A stretch of DNA of 64,000 nt from assembly GCA_012960475.1 (NCBI GenBank), contig DUBE01000029.1:1-64000 (forward strand), given 5' to 3'. Under the pieces are notes generated by a model. That model saw nothing but the letters and a program-made list of their open reading frames with translations. It was not told where the DNA came from and made no database searches. The stretch's first letter is position 1, and each line of letters begins with the position of its first letter. The stretch is from Planctomycetota bacterium (GTDB lineage Bacteria; Planctomycetota; UBA1135; GCA-002686595). Below, one piece after another: positions 1-9,093 of this stretch. The position numbers and the translations under genes are program-made.

Positions 1-2
1 GC

Positions 3-911
3 GACCTCACGGTCACCGAGCCGAGCCTTTGTGAAGGTGTTGACGACGCATTCTCCACTGCATTTAGCAACCACAGTTGCGCAAGTGCGGTTGCAATGCC
101 CAACGGCCTCTTCAACATGGTGGTCTGCAAGGATCGTCCGGACTTCTACAGTTTCATTGTGGAAGCTGGCGCAACCGTGCGTGCTGAGATCCAGTTCGAC
201 ACTAGCGTGGCGGACCTGGACTTGTTCCTGTATGACGCGGCTGCCTGCTCCGATGACCAGAACTCTGGTTGCGGCGGCACCTTGGCCTGCGGCTTCAGTG
301 GCAGCAACAACGAGCTGGCCGAGTGGACCAACACGACCGGTGCCGACATGGCCTGCATCATGCGGGTCAATGTCTGGCCCAACGATGCTGGCGAAATCAA
401 TGGCTACAACATGGGCCTTGGCGGCACTCTGGACCCGAACACCTCGGTGTTCTGTGCTCCGGCCAACGTCAACAGCTCGGGTGGTTCGGTTTCTCTGGAC
501 ACCTCCAGTTCCCAGTTCGGCGGCATGTGGATTAACGCCACAGGCGGCCCGGCCGGCGAGTTTGGCTTTGTCCTGGTTGCGGCTGCTAAGATCGATCCCG
601 GTGTTGCGGTTGCTGATGGCATCCTCTGCTTGACCGGCCCGATCGGCCGTTACAACAGCGTTGCTGGCGTCACCTTCCCTGACCGGGACTCCGTCGGTGC
701 CTTTGCTGCGAGCCCCACTGGCGGTAGCAGCGTGTTCGTCACTGCGAACAACAACGGCCTGTTTCCTGGCGCACCGGGATTCCTGGTCCCCGCCGAGTTG
801 CCATTCCCTCCGGGTGGTCTGATCGGCCCCGGCGACCAGTACCACTTCCAGATGTGGTACCGCGATGGCATGAGTTCGAACTTCTCGGACGGTGTCACGG
901 TCAACTTCTGA
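3..911 (+). CDS. Secreted protein with PPC domain and planctomycete C-terminal module (5' partial)
   Basis: The reading frame is open from the first bases of the window, so the true start lies upstream. The visible part begins with residues like those of a bacterial pre-peptidase C-terminal (PPC) domain: FYSF, a Val-Ala-Asp-Leu-Asp-Leu-Phe-Leu-Tyr-Asp strand and several Cys. PPC domains are usually found in exported proteins. From about position 450 it continues into a module with the skeleton FCxPAN...LCLxGPIGRY...GDQYHFQMWYRD...SNFSDGVTVNF, also seen in the four genes at the right end of the window. The two conserved Cys may form a disulfide. Function is unknown; export to the cell surface or medium is inferred. 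A strong terminator follows. Confidence 0.75.
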   Translation, partial: DLTVTEPSLCEGVDDAFSTAFSNHSCASAVAMPNGLFNMVVCKDRPDFYSFIVEAGATVRAEIQFDTSVADLDLFLYDAAACSDDQNSGCGGTLACGFSGSNNELAEWTNTTGADMACIMRVNVWPNDAGEINGYNMGLGGTLDPNTSVFCAPANVNSSGGSVSLDTSSSQFGGMWINATGGPAGEFGFVLVAAAKIDPGVAVADGILCLTGPIGRYNSVAGVTFPDRDSVGAFAASPTGGSSVFVTANNNGLFPGAPGFLVPAELPFPPGGLIGPGDQYHFQMWYRDGMSSNFSDGVTVNF

Positions 912-967
912 TCGGAACCTAGTTGTTGGATTCGGGCTCTAGGGCCTGGATTCAGCACCCATGCAAC

Positions 968-1010
968 AGACGCGGGAGCGTCGGCCAAGGGCCGACGCTC
1001 CCGCGTCTTT
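968..1010 (+). terminator. Rho-independent terminator after the PPC protein
   Basis: A perfect 17-18 bp inverted repeat (969-985 with 991-1007) around a 3-5 nt loop is followed by TTT. It separates the PPC-protein gene from sucC. Confidence 0.8.
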
Positions 1011-1064
1011 CCGTAGTCGAGACAATTCTCCTTGGCTGTACTTTTCGTGTGGGGAGAGTGCGGG

Positions 1065-1070
1065 TAGAAT
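1065..1070 (+). promoter_or_regulatory. Candidate -10 element TAGAAT upstream of sucC
   Basis: TAGAAT lies 44 nt before the sucC ATG and just after the terminator. The same hexamer occurs at similar distances before several other genes here (16379, 29736, 44110, and 56615 on the minus strand). No good -35 box is visible. Confidence 0.35.
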
Positions 1071-1113
1071 CTCTGCCCCAAACCGGATTCGGAATCAGAA
1101 GGGACATCTCAGC

Positions 1114-2295
1114 ATGAAAATCCACGAATATCAGGCGAAGCGGCTGCTCGCCAAGCACGGCTTGAGTGTGCCCACAGGGCATGTCTGCACCACCGTAGAC
1201 GAGGCAGTCAAGGCTTACGAGTCCTTGCCCACGAGCCTTTGCGTGGTCAAAGCCCAGATCCATGCGGGAGGCCGTGGCAAGGGGGGAGGGGTCAAGCTGG
1301 TGCGCAATGCAGCCGAGGCAAGGGAGGCAGCCGAGAACATCTTGGGTATGAATCTCAAGACCCATCAGACCGGTCCGGAAGGCCAACTCGTGCGCACGAT
1401 CTGGGTCGAAGCGGGATCTGACATAGCCAAGGAGTACTACATCGGTATCGCGATCGATCGTGAGCTGTGTACGCCTGTGATGATGGCTTCCAGTGAAGGT
1501 GGCATGGAGATCGAGCAGGTGGCCGCTGAGTCGCCCGAAAAAATTCTCAAGGCGCCCTTTTCTCCCAGTGAGGGCTTGGGCCGCAGGGAAGCGGAACGTC
1601 TGGCAAAGGGCATAGGTATTCCTCTGGATCTTCTGGGTCAGGCGACTGATTACCTTGTGGGTCTGGCAAAAGTCTTCTGCGAGCTCGATTGTTCACTGGC
1701 GGAGATCAACCCGCTGGTGAGTACAACTGATGGACAGGTTCTTGCCCTTGACGCCAAGATCAACTTTGATCCCAACGCTCTCTTCCGGCATCCGGAAGTC
1801 GAAGCTCTGCGGGATCTGAACGAGGAGGACCCGGCGGAAGTCCAAGCCAGCAAGTTTGATCTCTCCTATATCACTTTGGACGGAACAATTGGCTGCATGG
1901 TCAATGGTGCCGGCCTGGCCATGTCCACCATGGATGTGATTCAACTGTACGGCAGCGAGCCCGCCAATTTTCTGGATGTGGGTGGCGGGGCCACAAGAGA
2001 CAAGGTCAGCGAGGCCTTCAAGATCATTCTTGCCGATCACAAGGTCGCGGGTGTCCTGGTCAATATCTTCGGGGGCATCATGCGCTGCGATGTGATTGCC
2101 AATGGGGTCGTCGAAGCGGTCAAGCAGGTGCAGCTCAGCGTGCCTCTGGTCGTGCGTCTGGAGGGCACCAATGTGAAGCAAGGACGCGACATCCTCGAGG
2201 GGTCCGGGCTGCCGATCATTACCGCCAGCGATCTGGATGATGCGGCGAAGAAGATCTGCCAAGCGGTCAAGACTGCAGCAGGAGACAACTCATGA
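1114..2295 (+). CDS. sucC: Succinate--CoA ligase (ADP-forming) subunit beta
   Basis: This is the 393-residue beta subunit of succinyl-CoA synthetase, the TCA-cycle enzyme interconverting succinyl-CoA and succinate with phosphorylation of ADP or GDP. It starts MKIHEYQAK, as expected for SucC. The N-terminal ATP-grasp region carries the glycine-rich segment [16 protein letters not shown], and the C-terminal half has [15 protein letters not shown]. Length matches the family (about 388). The ATG at 1114 was preferred over an upstream in-frame ATG because the family N-terminus begins here and AGAAGGGA precedes it. It overlaps sucD by 4 nt (ATGA), indicating translational coupling. Confidence 0.97.
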   Translation: MKIHEYQAKRLLAKHGLSVPTGHVCTTVDEAVKAYESLPTSLCVVKAQIHAGGRGKGGGVKLVRNAAEAREAAENILGMNLKTHQTGPEGQLVRTIWVEAGSDIAKEYYIGIAIDRELCTPVMMASSEGGMEIEQVAAESPEKILKAPFSPSEGLGRREAERLAKGIGIPLDLLGQATDYLVGLAKVFCELDCSLAEINPLVSTTDGQVLALDAKINFDPNALFRHPEVEALRDLNEEDPAEVQASKFDLSYITLDGTIGCMVNGAGLAMSTMDVIQLYGSEPANFLDVGGGATRDKVSEAFKIILADHKVAGVLVNIFGGIMRCDVIANGVVEAVKQVQLSVPLVVRLEGTNVKQGRDILEGSGLPIITASDLDDAAKKICQAVKTAAGDNS

Positions 2296-3191
2296 GCATT
2301 TTCGTCAACCAGGACACAAGAGTCATCTGCCAGGGTTTCACTGGCAAGACCGGTACTTTCCATTCCGAACAGGCCATCGAATACGGGACCCGCATGGTGG
2401 GGGGTGTGAACCCCAGGAAGGCAGGCCAGGAGCACCTGGGTCTGCCGGTTTTCGGTTCCGTGCTCGATGCCCGCGAGGCCACGGGGGCCAATGCCAGCGT
2501 GATCTATGTGCCACCGCCCTTCGCGGCTGGCGCAATCATCGAGGCCATTGAGGCGGAGATGCCCTTGGTCTGCGCCATAACCGAGGGCATACCAGTGCTT
2601 GACATGGTGCGCGTGTGCGAGGCTCTGGAGGGCTCCAAGACGCGTCTGATCGGTCCCAACTGTCCTGGTGTGATCACGCCAGGGGAGTGCAAGATCGGCA
2701 TCATGCCTGGTTACATCCACCAGCCCGGGCGCGTGGGGGTCATCAGTCGCTCGGGCACCCTGACCTATGAAGCGGTGTGGCAACTGACCACCCGAGGTAT
2801 TGGACAGTCCACTTGCATTGGTATCGGTGGCGATCCGATCAACGGCACGAACTTCATCGACTGTCTGGAAGCCTTTCAAGCGGACCCTGATACAGACGCA
2901 ATGATCATGATTGGCGAGATCGGTGGTTCCGCCGAGGAAGCTGCTGCAGATTACATCAAAGCCCATGTGACCAAGCCCGTGGTGAGCTTCATTGCGGGGC
3001 GTACAGCGCCTCCTGGCAAACGCATGGGACACGCGGGTGCGATCATCGCCGGCGGCAAGGGCACGGCCCAGGAAAAAGTGCGTGCCCTGGAAGCGGCCGG
3101 TGCCGTTGTCAGCGAGAGCCCGGCCAAGCTGGGCGAGCTGATGGAGAAGAGCCTGGCGGACGCGGGCTTGCTGGAAGGCTGCAAGGCCTGA
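2292..3191 (+). CDS. sucD: Succinate--CoA ligase subunit alpha
   Basis: The 299-residue alpha subunit carries the CoA-binding Rossmann domain (early motif [10 protein letters not shown], then GGVNPRKAG) and the ligase domain with the phosphohistidine loop [17 protein letters not shown]. The His in GHAGA is residue 247, matching the phosphorylated His of known SucD proteins. It works with SucC in the TCA cycle in the cytoplasm. The start overlaps the sucC stop by ATGA. The next gene converges 30 bp downstream. Confidence 0.97.
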   Translation: MSIFVNQDTRVICQGFTGKTGTFHSEQAIEYGTRMVGGVNPRKAGQEHLGLPVFGSVLDAREATGANASVIYVPPPFAAGAIIEAIEAEMPLVCAITEGIPVLDMVRVCEALEGSKTRLIGPNCPGVITPGECKIGIMPGYIHQPGRVGVISRSGTLTYEAVWQLTTRGIGQSTCIGIGGDPINGTNFIDCLEAFQADPDTDAMIMIGEIGGSAEEAAADYIKAHVTKPVVSFIAGRTAPPGKRMGHAGAIIAGGKGTAQEKVRALEAAGAVVSESPAKLGELMEKSLADAGLLEGCKA

Positions 3192-3221
3192 GTACAGCTC
3201 ATTCTCGAACAGGATCCAGCC

Positions 3222-4736
3222 CTAGTCCTTCGTAACGATGGGCAGGGTTGCGTCCCCCGCAGCAGCAGGCAGTCCAAGTGCTTCCGAGACGCTGACCCAT
3301 TTCCATGGATAGGGCTGCGGCCCGGCCGGGTCATCCGCCGCGCTACCCCCCCCGTAGCCCAGGGCGTCCAAGGCCCCCTCTACATCGACGTCGTCCGGCG
3401 CGCCATAGGGCTCGGTCACCCAGGGCTTGCGCTCCGCCAGTGCTGATAGCAAACGGTGGGCGATCCTGGGGCGTGTGGCGAGCAGGTTGATTTCCTCTGT
3501 GCTGTCCTGGGCCAGATTGAACAACTCTGAAGACTCTGGCTGGTGGGGACGCCAGTACAGCTTCCAGGGATACTCGACCCAGACGAACTGGAAGGCCGCA
3601 TCGGGTCGCCGGCGCACCATGGAGGCGTTGCCGTCGTAACCGTTGATCTGATCCGCGTAGGCCGCACGCGGCGAAAGGTCACCGACAGCATTGCGGTAGG
3701 CGTCGCTGCCTTCCCAAAGGGGGGCGAGATCAAGGCCGTCGATGCCTCCTGGCGTCGGCAAGCCAAGCAGCTGGGTCAGGGTGGGCAGCAGATCCACTGT
3801 GCGCACCAATTGAGTTACACGCTTGAGTTGGGGCACCCCGGGTCCGGCCAGGATCAGGGGCACATTGATCTGTTCCCCATAGAGCATGCGGTGAGCGCCC
3901 CAGCCGTGTCGTGCCATTCCGTCTTCGAGGCCTTCACCGTGGTCACTGGTGAGGGCCACGATCAGTCCTGCTTCCCCGGCCAGGGGACGCAGTTCTTTCA
4001 GCAGGCGTGCGATCTGCAGGTCTAGGTACTCGACCTCTCGCGCATACAGACGGATCGGGTGGTAGGCCCCCTGCCCGTCCTGGGGAACGCCCTGCATAAA
4101 GCTGGCCGGGGGCGTCAGGGTCGGGTCATGGGGATCCCAGAGGTGCACCCAAAGCATGAAGGGTCGCTCGGCTTCGGCAGCCCAGGCCAGGGTCCTGTCG
4201 ACGGTCTCATCGCTGCGGCGCTGGAGGTTCTTGACATCCCAGGTGGTCTTACCGGTTTCATCGATGCGTGCCTTGCCCTCGAAGGAATCAAAGTGTTGGA
4301 AGCCCTGGTCGAGGCCGAAGCGCCTGGATACCGGAAAGGCCGAGTGGACCGCCGCCGTGTCCCAGCCCCCTTGGTCGCACATTTCCGCCAGAGTCGTGGC
4401 AGCGGAGGGCAGTCGGTCGCCGCCCTTGCCCGCCAGGACTCGCAGGCCGTGGCCGGGGCCGTACAGGCCCGTGAAGATCGATGCATGGGCAACGGGGGTC
4501 ACCGCCGAAGAGGCCAGTGTGCGTTCGAACAAGACTCCGGACTGGGCCAGCCCGTCCATAGCCGGGGTGCGGCTGCGTTTGGACCCGTAGCAGGAGAGGT
4601 AGTCCGCTCGCGTGGTGTCGAGGGTGATTACCAGCAAGCTTGGCTGCAAAGGCTCCTGGCTGCAACTGGCGAGGCCGAGCAGCAGAGACAATAGGCCTGT
4701 GGACAGGATCGGAGGGCGGGGAATCATGAGGTTCAA
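3222..4736 (-). CDS. Sulfatase-like hydrolase, predicted lipoprotein, without a formylglycine motif
   Basis: A 504-residue alkaline-phosphatase-superfamily protein. The N-terminus is a lipoprotein signal peptide ending LASC (Cys25), so it is probably membrane-anchored on the outside. Metal-binding Asp40 lies in VITLDTTRADYLSCYG, and SDHGEGLEDG is the second metal site. The nucleophile region reads T80-P-V-A-H84, where classical sulfatases have C/S-x-P-x-R. It therefore cannot form formylglycine at that position and may use Thr, as phosphodiesterase or phosphotransferase relatives do. Substrate unknown. It lies 12 bp downstream of a glycosyltransferase gene on the same strand, suggesting a shared role in a surface glycan or lipid. 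Confidence 0.85.
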   Translation of the reverse strand: MNLMIPRPPILSTGLLSLLLGLASCSQEPLQPSLLVITLDTTRADYLSCYGSKRSRTPAMDGLAQSGVLFERTLASSAVTPVAHASIFTGLYGPGHGLRVLAGKGGDRLPSAATTLAEMCDQGGWDTAAVHSAFPVSRRFGLDQGFQHFDSFEGKARIDETGKTTWDVKNLQRRSDETVDRTLAWAAEAERPFMLWVHLWDPHDPTLTPPASFMQGVPQDGQGAYHPIRLYAREVEYLDLQIARLLKELRPLAGEAGLIVALTSDHGEGLEDGMARHGWGAHRMLYGEQINVPLILAGPGVPQLKRVTQLVRTVDLLPTLTQLLGLPTPGGIDGLDLAPLWEGSDAYRNAVGDLSPRAAYADQINGYDGNASMVRRRPDAAFQFVWVEYPWKLYWRPHQPESSELFNLAQDSTEEINLLATRPRIAHRLLSALAERKPWVTEPYGAPDDVDVEGALDALGYGGGSAADDPAGPQPYPWKWVSVSEALGLPAAAGDATLPIVTKD

Positions 4737-4748
4737 TATGGTGTGCTC

Positions 4749-6350
4749 TCAGGGGCGAGGATAGCGTTTCAAAATCAGGAATTGTCCGGGGCCATAGCGC
4801 TCCTGGTCGAGGTCCAGGACGGTCACATGGGAGGGGGGTGTGCCGAGCTGGCGCAAGCTGTGCTCATCGATGATCGAAACACGCGCGTAGGTGGGAGACT
4901 CTGGTGCAAAGTAGCTCGCCGGGGCATAACGGTCATGACCAGGGGAGGCCCGACCAGGCAACTGGGGAAAGTCGCCGACATCGCGCCGGGTAAGTCCGAA
5001 CTGATCAAAAACGGTGCGCTTGGACGCCCACCCAAGGGCGCCGATGGCCCCCGCGACAAGGCTGGCGTCGGCCGCGGTGTTGCCCGCCACTGCTTCACCC
5101 AGGCGTTTCCATTGGCGCGCTCGGGTGGTCATATCCAGCCATTGTTCACGTTCTGTGCGAAACATGATCGTGCCGTTGGCGCTGGTGGCGTTGAAGCGAA
5201 AGAAGCATCTCTCGCGCAGGGACTGGGGTACCACGTGCAGGTCCCAGGCGGGGATCAGATTGCTGGCTGGGATTAGCAGGGCCAGGGTCAGGGCTACACG
5301 TGCGCGCTTGGGGCTGTCCTCGGCCAGGGCTTGCAGGCCCTTGGCCAACAACACCGCGCCAAAGGGCCAGAGGGGCAGCAGGAATCGGTGGAAGCACATG
5401 AAGTCTCCGCCCACCAGCAGGGCATAGGCTGGCGCCGCCGCGAAGACCAGGAGCGCCACAAAGCTCGGGCGTTCCAGGGTGCGCCTTCCCATCATCAGGG
5501 GCAGCGCGAGGGCCAGCAGCAGCCCCGGATAGGTGAGGAAAGCGTGACCCACATAGCGCGCACCTCGTTCTATGACAAAGGGGCTCAATCCGATCTTGGC
5601 CCGTGCTGTGTTGGGCAGCCAGTCTCCGTGGTAGCCCAGCCGAAAAGCCGTCAGGGCCAAGAATGCCAGCAGCGGCAAGCCCGCCGCGAGCCGCGCGGCC
5701 TTCATCAAGCAGGGATCCTTGCGCAGACGCGCTAGCATAAGCGCGCTGCCCGCCAGGAGAAAAACCCACAGGTGTCCGTCCGCTCGCAGCAGTACCAGTC
5801 CCACACCTGCCAGGCCCGCGCCCCAACCATCATGGACGTCTACATTTGTGAGCAGGCGGCTGTACATGAGCCAAAGGCAGAGCAGGGCGGCCATGCTGCC
5901 CATGCCTCCCGTGGACCAGACCGCCAAGGGAACCGCACCGGCCACGAAGAGTACGCCCCCCAGGCGCGCCACCGGATGGCTGACCAGATGACGGCTGATC
6001 AGGTGCGTGACGCTCATCACCAGTGCTGCGCCGCAGAGGGCGCTGATCCAAGGTGCGATGGTTTCCACTGGCGCACCCAGGGCCTGGATCAGGGCGCTGA
6101 TCAGCACCCAGCCGAATTCGCTGTAGCCTTCCACAGGAGAGGGCTCGCCCGGATTCCAGGCAAGACCCAGGCCTTGCGCCAGATTGCGCCCATAGCGGAA
6201 CGAGATATATGCGTCATCGCACAGGAACCAGAAGCGCGCCACCAGGGGCACGAAAATCCCCAGGGCCAGCAGTTGCCAGAGCAAGCTGCTGAATTGCCCT
6301 GCTGGGCGGCCGGGGCTGGGTTCGGCTCGATTCTCGTTTTGGGATTGCAT
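4749..6350 (-). CDS. GT-C type membrane glycosyltransferase
   Basis: A 533-residue polytopic membrane protein with about ten hydrophobic segments. Near the N-terminus, after the first membrane segment, it has CDDAYISFRYGRNLAQGLG followed by WNPGEPSPVEGYSEFGW. This pattern is typical of lipid-linked-sugar glycosyltransferases related to mycobacterial arabinofuranosyl and mannosyl transferases. The acidic DD pair is the likely catalytic or metal site. Such enzymes use polyprenyl-phosphate sugars at the outer face of the membrane. The sugar donor and acceptor cannot be told from sequence. It probably forms a two-gene unit with the sulfatase-like gene downstream. Confidence 0.75.
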   Translation of the reverse strand: MQSQNENRAEPSPGRPAGQFSSLLWQLLALGIFVPLVARFWFLCDDAYISFRYGRNLAQGLGLAWNPGEPSPVEGYSEFGWVLISALIQALGAPVETIAPWISALCGAALVMSVTHLISRHLVSHPVARLGGVLFVAGAVPLAVWSTGGMGSMAALLCLWLMYSRLLTNVDVHDGWGAGLAGVGLVLLRADGHLWVFLLAGSALMLARLRKDPCLMKAARLAAGLPLLAFLALTAFRLGYHGDWLPNTARAKIGLSPFVIERGARYVGHAFLTYPGLLLALALPLMMGRRTLERPSFVALLVFAAAPAYALLVGGDFMCFHRFLLPLWPFGAVLLAKGLQALAEDSPKRARVALTLALLIPASNLIPAWDLHVVPQSLRERCFFRFNATSANGTIMFRTEREQWLDMTTRARQWKRLGEAVAGNTAADASLVAGAIGALGWASKRTVFDQFGLTRRDVGDFPQLPGRASPGHDRYAPASYFAPESPTYARVSIIDEHSLRQLGTPPSHVTVLDLDQERYGPGQFLILKRYPRP

Positions 6351-6435
6351 GGGGGCTGGGACTCTTCTCTACGGCAGGTTTGGGACTTGGGTTGACCTTC
6401 CCTGGGGGAATCCGGTGCAGACTTCTTGAGGGCGC

Positions 6436-7155
6436 TCAGTCCAGGAGGCCCAGGGCTTGCAGTTGTTTCTCTGCCTGGGGTGCCCAGCCCCGGTTGGCGA
6501 TGGGGCTGGCGGGGGAGGGGTGCAAAATGGTGCCGATGGGAGGGCCATCATTCCCCAGGGCACGTCGGGCGGCGGACTCCGCAACCCGGCCGATGCCGAT
6601 CACCCTGGATGGGTGAAGAGCTTCCACCATGCGCACCAAGCTGGCGTCGCAGACCTCCTCCAGTGCGGCTCTCTCGTCGGCTGGCAATTTGTCAGGGGTA
6701 CGATTGCGACCTGACTCTTCCAGGAAAGCCAGGGGGCACCAGTTCCAGACAAAAAAACGCTGGGCGAAGTCCTCCGGTGTGGCGAAGCGATCTTGTGCCC
6801 AGGCCCATAGTCGCGCGCCGCTGACCTCGTGGCGCTGGCAGTCAAAGCCCTGGATCGGGCGCTTGGGGTGTTGTTGCTTGGGGGGCTGCACAGGCGCTTC
6901 TACGGCGAGCCAATCCCGTGCGCTCGAGACTTCGCCGAAGGGCACGCCTGTTTGGGCCATGCCCCAGGGTCCGGGGTTCATGCCCAACAACAAGGCTGGG
7001 GGTCGGGGTGACCACATGCGCTCGAAGTATCGGGCCAGGGGAGCGCGTGCGTAAACAAGAGGGTTGTAGACGCAGGTCACCGGGGGCTCGAAGGAGAGCT
7101 CGTCCACCGCGGCGGCTAGCTCATCGACCAGGCACATGGGATCCATGGGCAGCAT
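6436..7155 (-). CDS. SMUG1-family uracil-DNA glycosylase
   Basis: About 239 residues from the chosen ATG. The active-site loop LLLGMNPGPWGMAQTGVPFGE and the C-terminal DNA-intercalation loop ILHPSPASPIANRGW match the single-strand-selective monofunctional uracil-DNA glycosylase family (UDG family 3). It would excise uracil and oxidised pyrimidines from DNA, starting base excision repair. The frame stays open far upstream to 7602, but that part overlaps the oppositely oriented methyltransferase gene and lacks family similarity, so I start at MLPMDPM; the Met codons at 7146 and 7137 are alternatives. It is divergent from the methyltransferase gene across 117 bp. Confidence 0.88.
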   Translation of the reverse strand: MLPMDPMCLVDELAAAVDELSFEPPVTCVYNPLVYARAPLARYFERMWSPRPPALLLGMNPGPWGMAQTGVPFGEVSSARDWLAVEAPVQPPKQQHPKRPIQGFDCQRHEVSGARLWAWAQDRFATPEDFAQRFFVWNWCPLAFLEESGRNRTPDKLPADERAALEEVCDASLVRMVEALHPSRVIGIGRVAESAARRALGNDGPPIGTILHPSPASPIANRGWAPQAEKQLQALGLLD

Positions 7156-7272
7156 GATCTGGGCTGGGGGGCGGTGATTGCAACCTTGCTTGGGATTCCG
7201 GTGCGAGCCAAGCCCGGTCGGCCAGGTCCCTGCCCCTTGCGCAGGCCCCGGCCCGGGTTCTAGGTTGGGGCG

Positions 7273-8082
7273 GTGAGTGATAGCACCAAGACCTGGCAGC
7301 GAGCTTTGACCAAGGACGGTTCCCGGACCCTTTTGGATCCCGAGGGGCTCGCCTGCCATTCCTGGGAAGGGGCCTGGCAGCAGGCGGTGGAGCGCTATGC
7401 GGGTGGCGTTGAATTCAGCGAGCGCGGGGATGCTGTGGTGCGTCTGCTCGATGTGGGCGTGGGTCTTGGCTTGAACATGGCCGCTGCACTGGCGGCAGTG
7501 GAGGGTGGCGAGCGCTGCCTTGAGGTGACCGGGCTTGAACTCCACCTGGAACCCCTGCAATTGGCGATCGCCGAGCCGGAGCCCATGGCAGGTCCTTGGC
7601 ACCAGGCGGTGGGCGAGGCCCTCGCAGCCGCCCTGGATCTGGCCCGGCAGGATCCAGAACGAGCGGATCAGGAGGGCGTGCCCCTGGGGCAGCGCAGTCG
7701 TCTTTGGCTACGGCTTGGGGATGCCCGCAAGACCATTCGGGCCCTGGCCCCCGAGCGCCGCTTCGATGCGGTCTTCATGGATCCCTTTGCACCGGCCGAT
7801 CAGTCGGATCTCTGGCAGGGGGACTTTCTGCAGGCCATCGCAGAACGCATGGATCCCGGCTCGCGGCTGGTGACCTATTGTGCTGCCAGCGCCATGCGGG
7901 CCGACTTGCTGCGGGCTGGGCTGCTCGTGGGCCGTTTGGGGCGGGTGGGACGCAAAGCTGAGGGCACCGTGGCGGCGCCCCATCCTGCCGATCTGCCCCC
8001 CCTGCCACCCCGTGCCCTGAGGCGCTTGCGCCAGCGGGCGGCGGAATCTGTGTCCGAAGGTACACCGGACGACTCGCAATGA
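7273..8082 (+). CDS. MnmC-like SAM-dependent methyltransferase (DUF752)
   Basis: A 269-residue protein beginning at a GTG (7273). The SAM-binding motif DVGVGLGLN is at residues 60-68, and FDAVFMDPFAPADQSDLW is the characteristic MnmC/DUF752 motif (DPFAP...LW). Full MnmC carries a methyltransferase and an oxidase domain and finishes the mnm5(s2)U34 modification of tRNA. Here only the methyltransferase half is present, as in several phyla. A tRNA wobble-uridine methylation role is inferred from family. The C-terminus is rich in Pro and Arg. Confidence 0.8.
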   Translation: MSDSTKTWQRALTKDGSRTLLDPEGLACHSWEGAWQQAVERYAGGVEFSERGDAVVRLLDVGVGLGLNMAAALAAVEGGERCLEVTGLELHLEPLQLAIAEPEPMAGPWHQAVGEALAAALDLARQDPERADQEGVPLGQRSRLWLRLGDARKTIRALAPERRFDAVFMDPFAPADQSDLWQGDFLQAIAERMDPGSRLVTYCAASAMRADLLRAGLLVGRLGRVGRKAEGTVAAPHPADLPPLPPRALRRLRQRAAESVSEGTPDDSQ

Positions 8083-8200
8083 CCCTGTGGGGAACTCCCC
8101 AGGGTGGATTTTGTATTCCAGGCATCAAGATCATGGTGCGGATTCTTTATCCTTGAGACCCCTGAAACGGGCCCCTGGCCCAAGTCAAGAGATCCCCAGA

Positions 8201-8404
8201 ATGTTGAACCTTCCTATTGCCTTTGGCGGAGTCCCCGAGTGGACGATCATCTTGCTCGTGGTCCTGCTGCTCTTTGGTGGGCGCAAGCTGCCCCAACTGG
8301 CACGCTCCATGGGCAGTAGTATCACCCAGTTCAAGAAGGGCCTCAAAGAAGAGGTAAAAGACGAGCCGGAGGAGATTGAGGAGTCCAAGGACGAGGACGC
8401 GTGA
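8201..8404 (+). CDS. tatA: Sec-independent protein translocase TatA/TatE
   Basis: 67 residues: a short N-terminal segment, a single membrane helix (WTIILLVVLLLFGGRKLPQLA) with the usual FGxxKLP hinge, an amphipathic helix (RSMGSSITQFKKGLKEE) and an acidic tail (DEPEEIEESKDEDA). This is the TatA/E layout, forming the pore of the twin-arginine translocase for folded proteins. The ATG at 8201 was chosen because it leaves the family's short N-terminus. Its stop overlaps the long open frame of the following MobA-like gene. No tatB or tatC lies nearby. Confidence 0.9.
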   Translation: MLNLPIAFGGVPEWTIILLVVLLLFGGRKLPQLARSMGSSITQFKKGLKEEVKDEPEEIEESKDEDA

Positions 8405-8487
8405 GGGCACGGGGCTTTGGATCCCAATCCTTGATGACTCGTGCGTTTCGGTTCGCGGGCACGGAAAGGTCGCCCTGCATTGAACCC

Positions 8488-9093
8488 ATGACTGCTCCCT
8501 TCCATGCGATCAGTAGCGTGCTATTGTGCGGTGGTGCGAGCCAACGCATGGGTAGTGACAAGGCACTCTTGCGCCTGGAGGGCGAGGCTCTGCTTGATCG
8601 AGGCATCGCAGTGCTTGCTTCTCTGGCCGGGGAGGTTTTGATTGCTCCTGGGAGTCGCTCCCGTTACGGGGATCGGGGGCTGCCGGAGGCGTTGGATTCG
8701 GAACCCGGTCAGGGTCCTGCGGCGGGGATTCTGGCGGGCCTGGCCGCGGCCACGGAAGAGCGCGTGCTGTTCGTGGCAGTTGACCTGCCTCACCTGAAGG
8801 ACTGTCCTCTGCGCGAGTTGGTGCAATTGGCTGTGGATCAGGATGCTGACATCGCCTTGCTGGACGATGGGCGCGAGCGACCGCCCTTGGTGCTCTGCGT
8901 ACATCGGCGCGTGCGGGCAGCTTTTGAGCGGGACTATGCCGCAGGAGCGCGACGGATCATTGACCTCACGAGGGGAAAGACGATCGTGCGCCTGAAGGTG
9001 GATCCGGCAATGGCGGCGAATTGGAACAGACCCGAAGATCTGGACTCCGGAGTGGCGCTTCGAGATGCAGCCCCTCAGGGGGAGCGTACATGA
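8488..9093 (+). CDS. mobA: MobA-like molybdenum cofactor guanylyltransferase
   Basis: About 201 residues from ATG 8488; the frame is open back to 8401, so Met codons at 8434 or the GTG at 8401 are possible starts. The nucleotide-binding signature SVLLCGGASQRMGSDKALL opens the protein, and VAVDLPHL is the metal-binding Asp motif of MobA-like NTP transferases. The family attaches GMP to molybdopterin to make the bis-MGD cofactor, though some members use other nucleotides. No other molybdopterin gene is in the window, so the substrate assignment is by family. It overlaps the downstream prenyl synthase gene by 4 nt. Confidence 0.8.
   Translation: MTAPFHAISSVLLCGGASQRMGSDKALLRLEGEALLDRGIAVLASLAGEVLIAPGSRSRYGDRGLPEALDSEPGQGPAAGILAGLAAATEERVLFVAVDLPHLKDCPLRELVQLAVDQDADIALLDDGRERPPLVLCVHRRVRAAFERDYAAGARRIIDLTRGKTIVRLKVDPAMAANWNRPEDLDSGVALRDAAPQGERT

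Noticed and set aside
2037-3032. 331-codon minus-strand frame inside sucCD
   Set aside because: It is antisense to two certain genes and its protein sequence is not family-like; high GC makes such shadows common.
7156-7602. N-terminal extension of the SMUG1 gene to 7602
   Set aside because: It overlaps the methyltransferase gene on the other strand and has no family similarity; the internal ATG at 7155 gives the expected protein.
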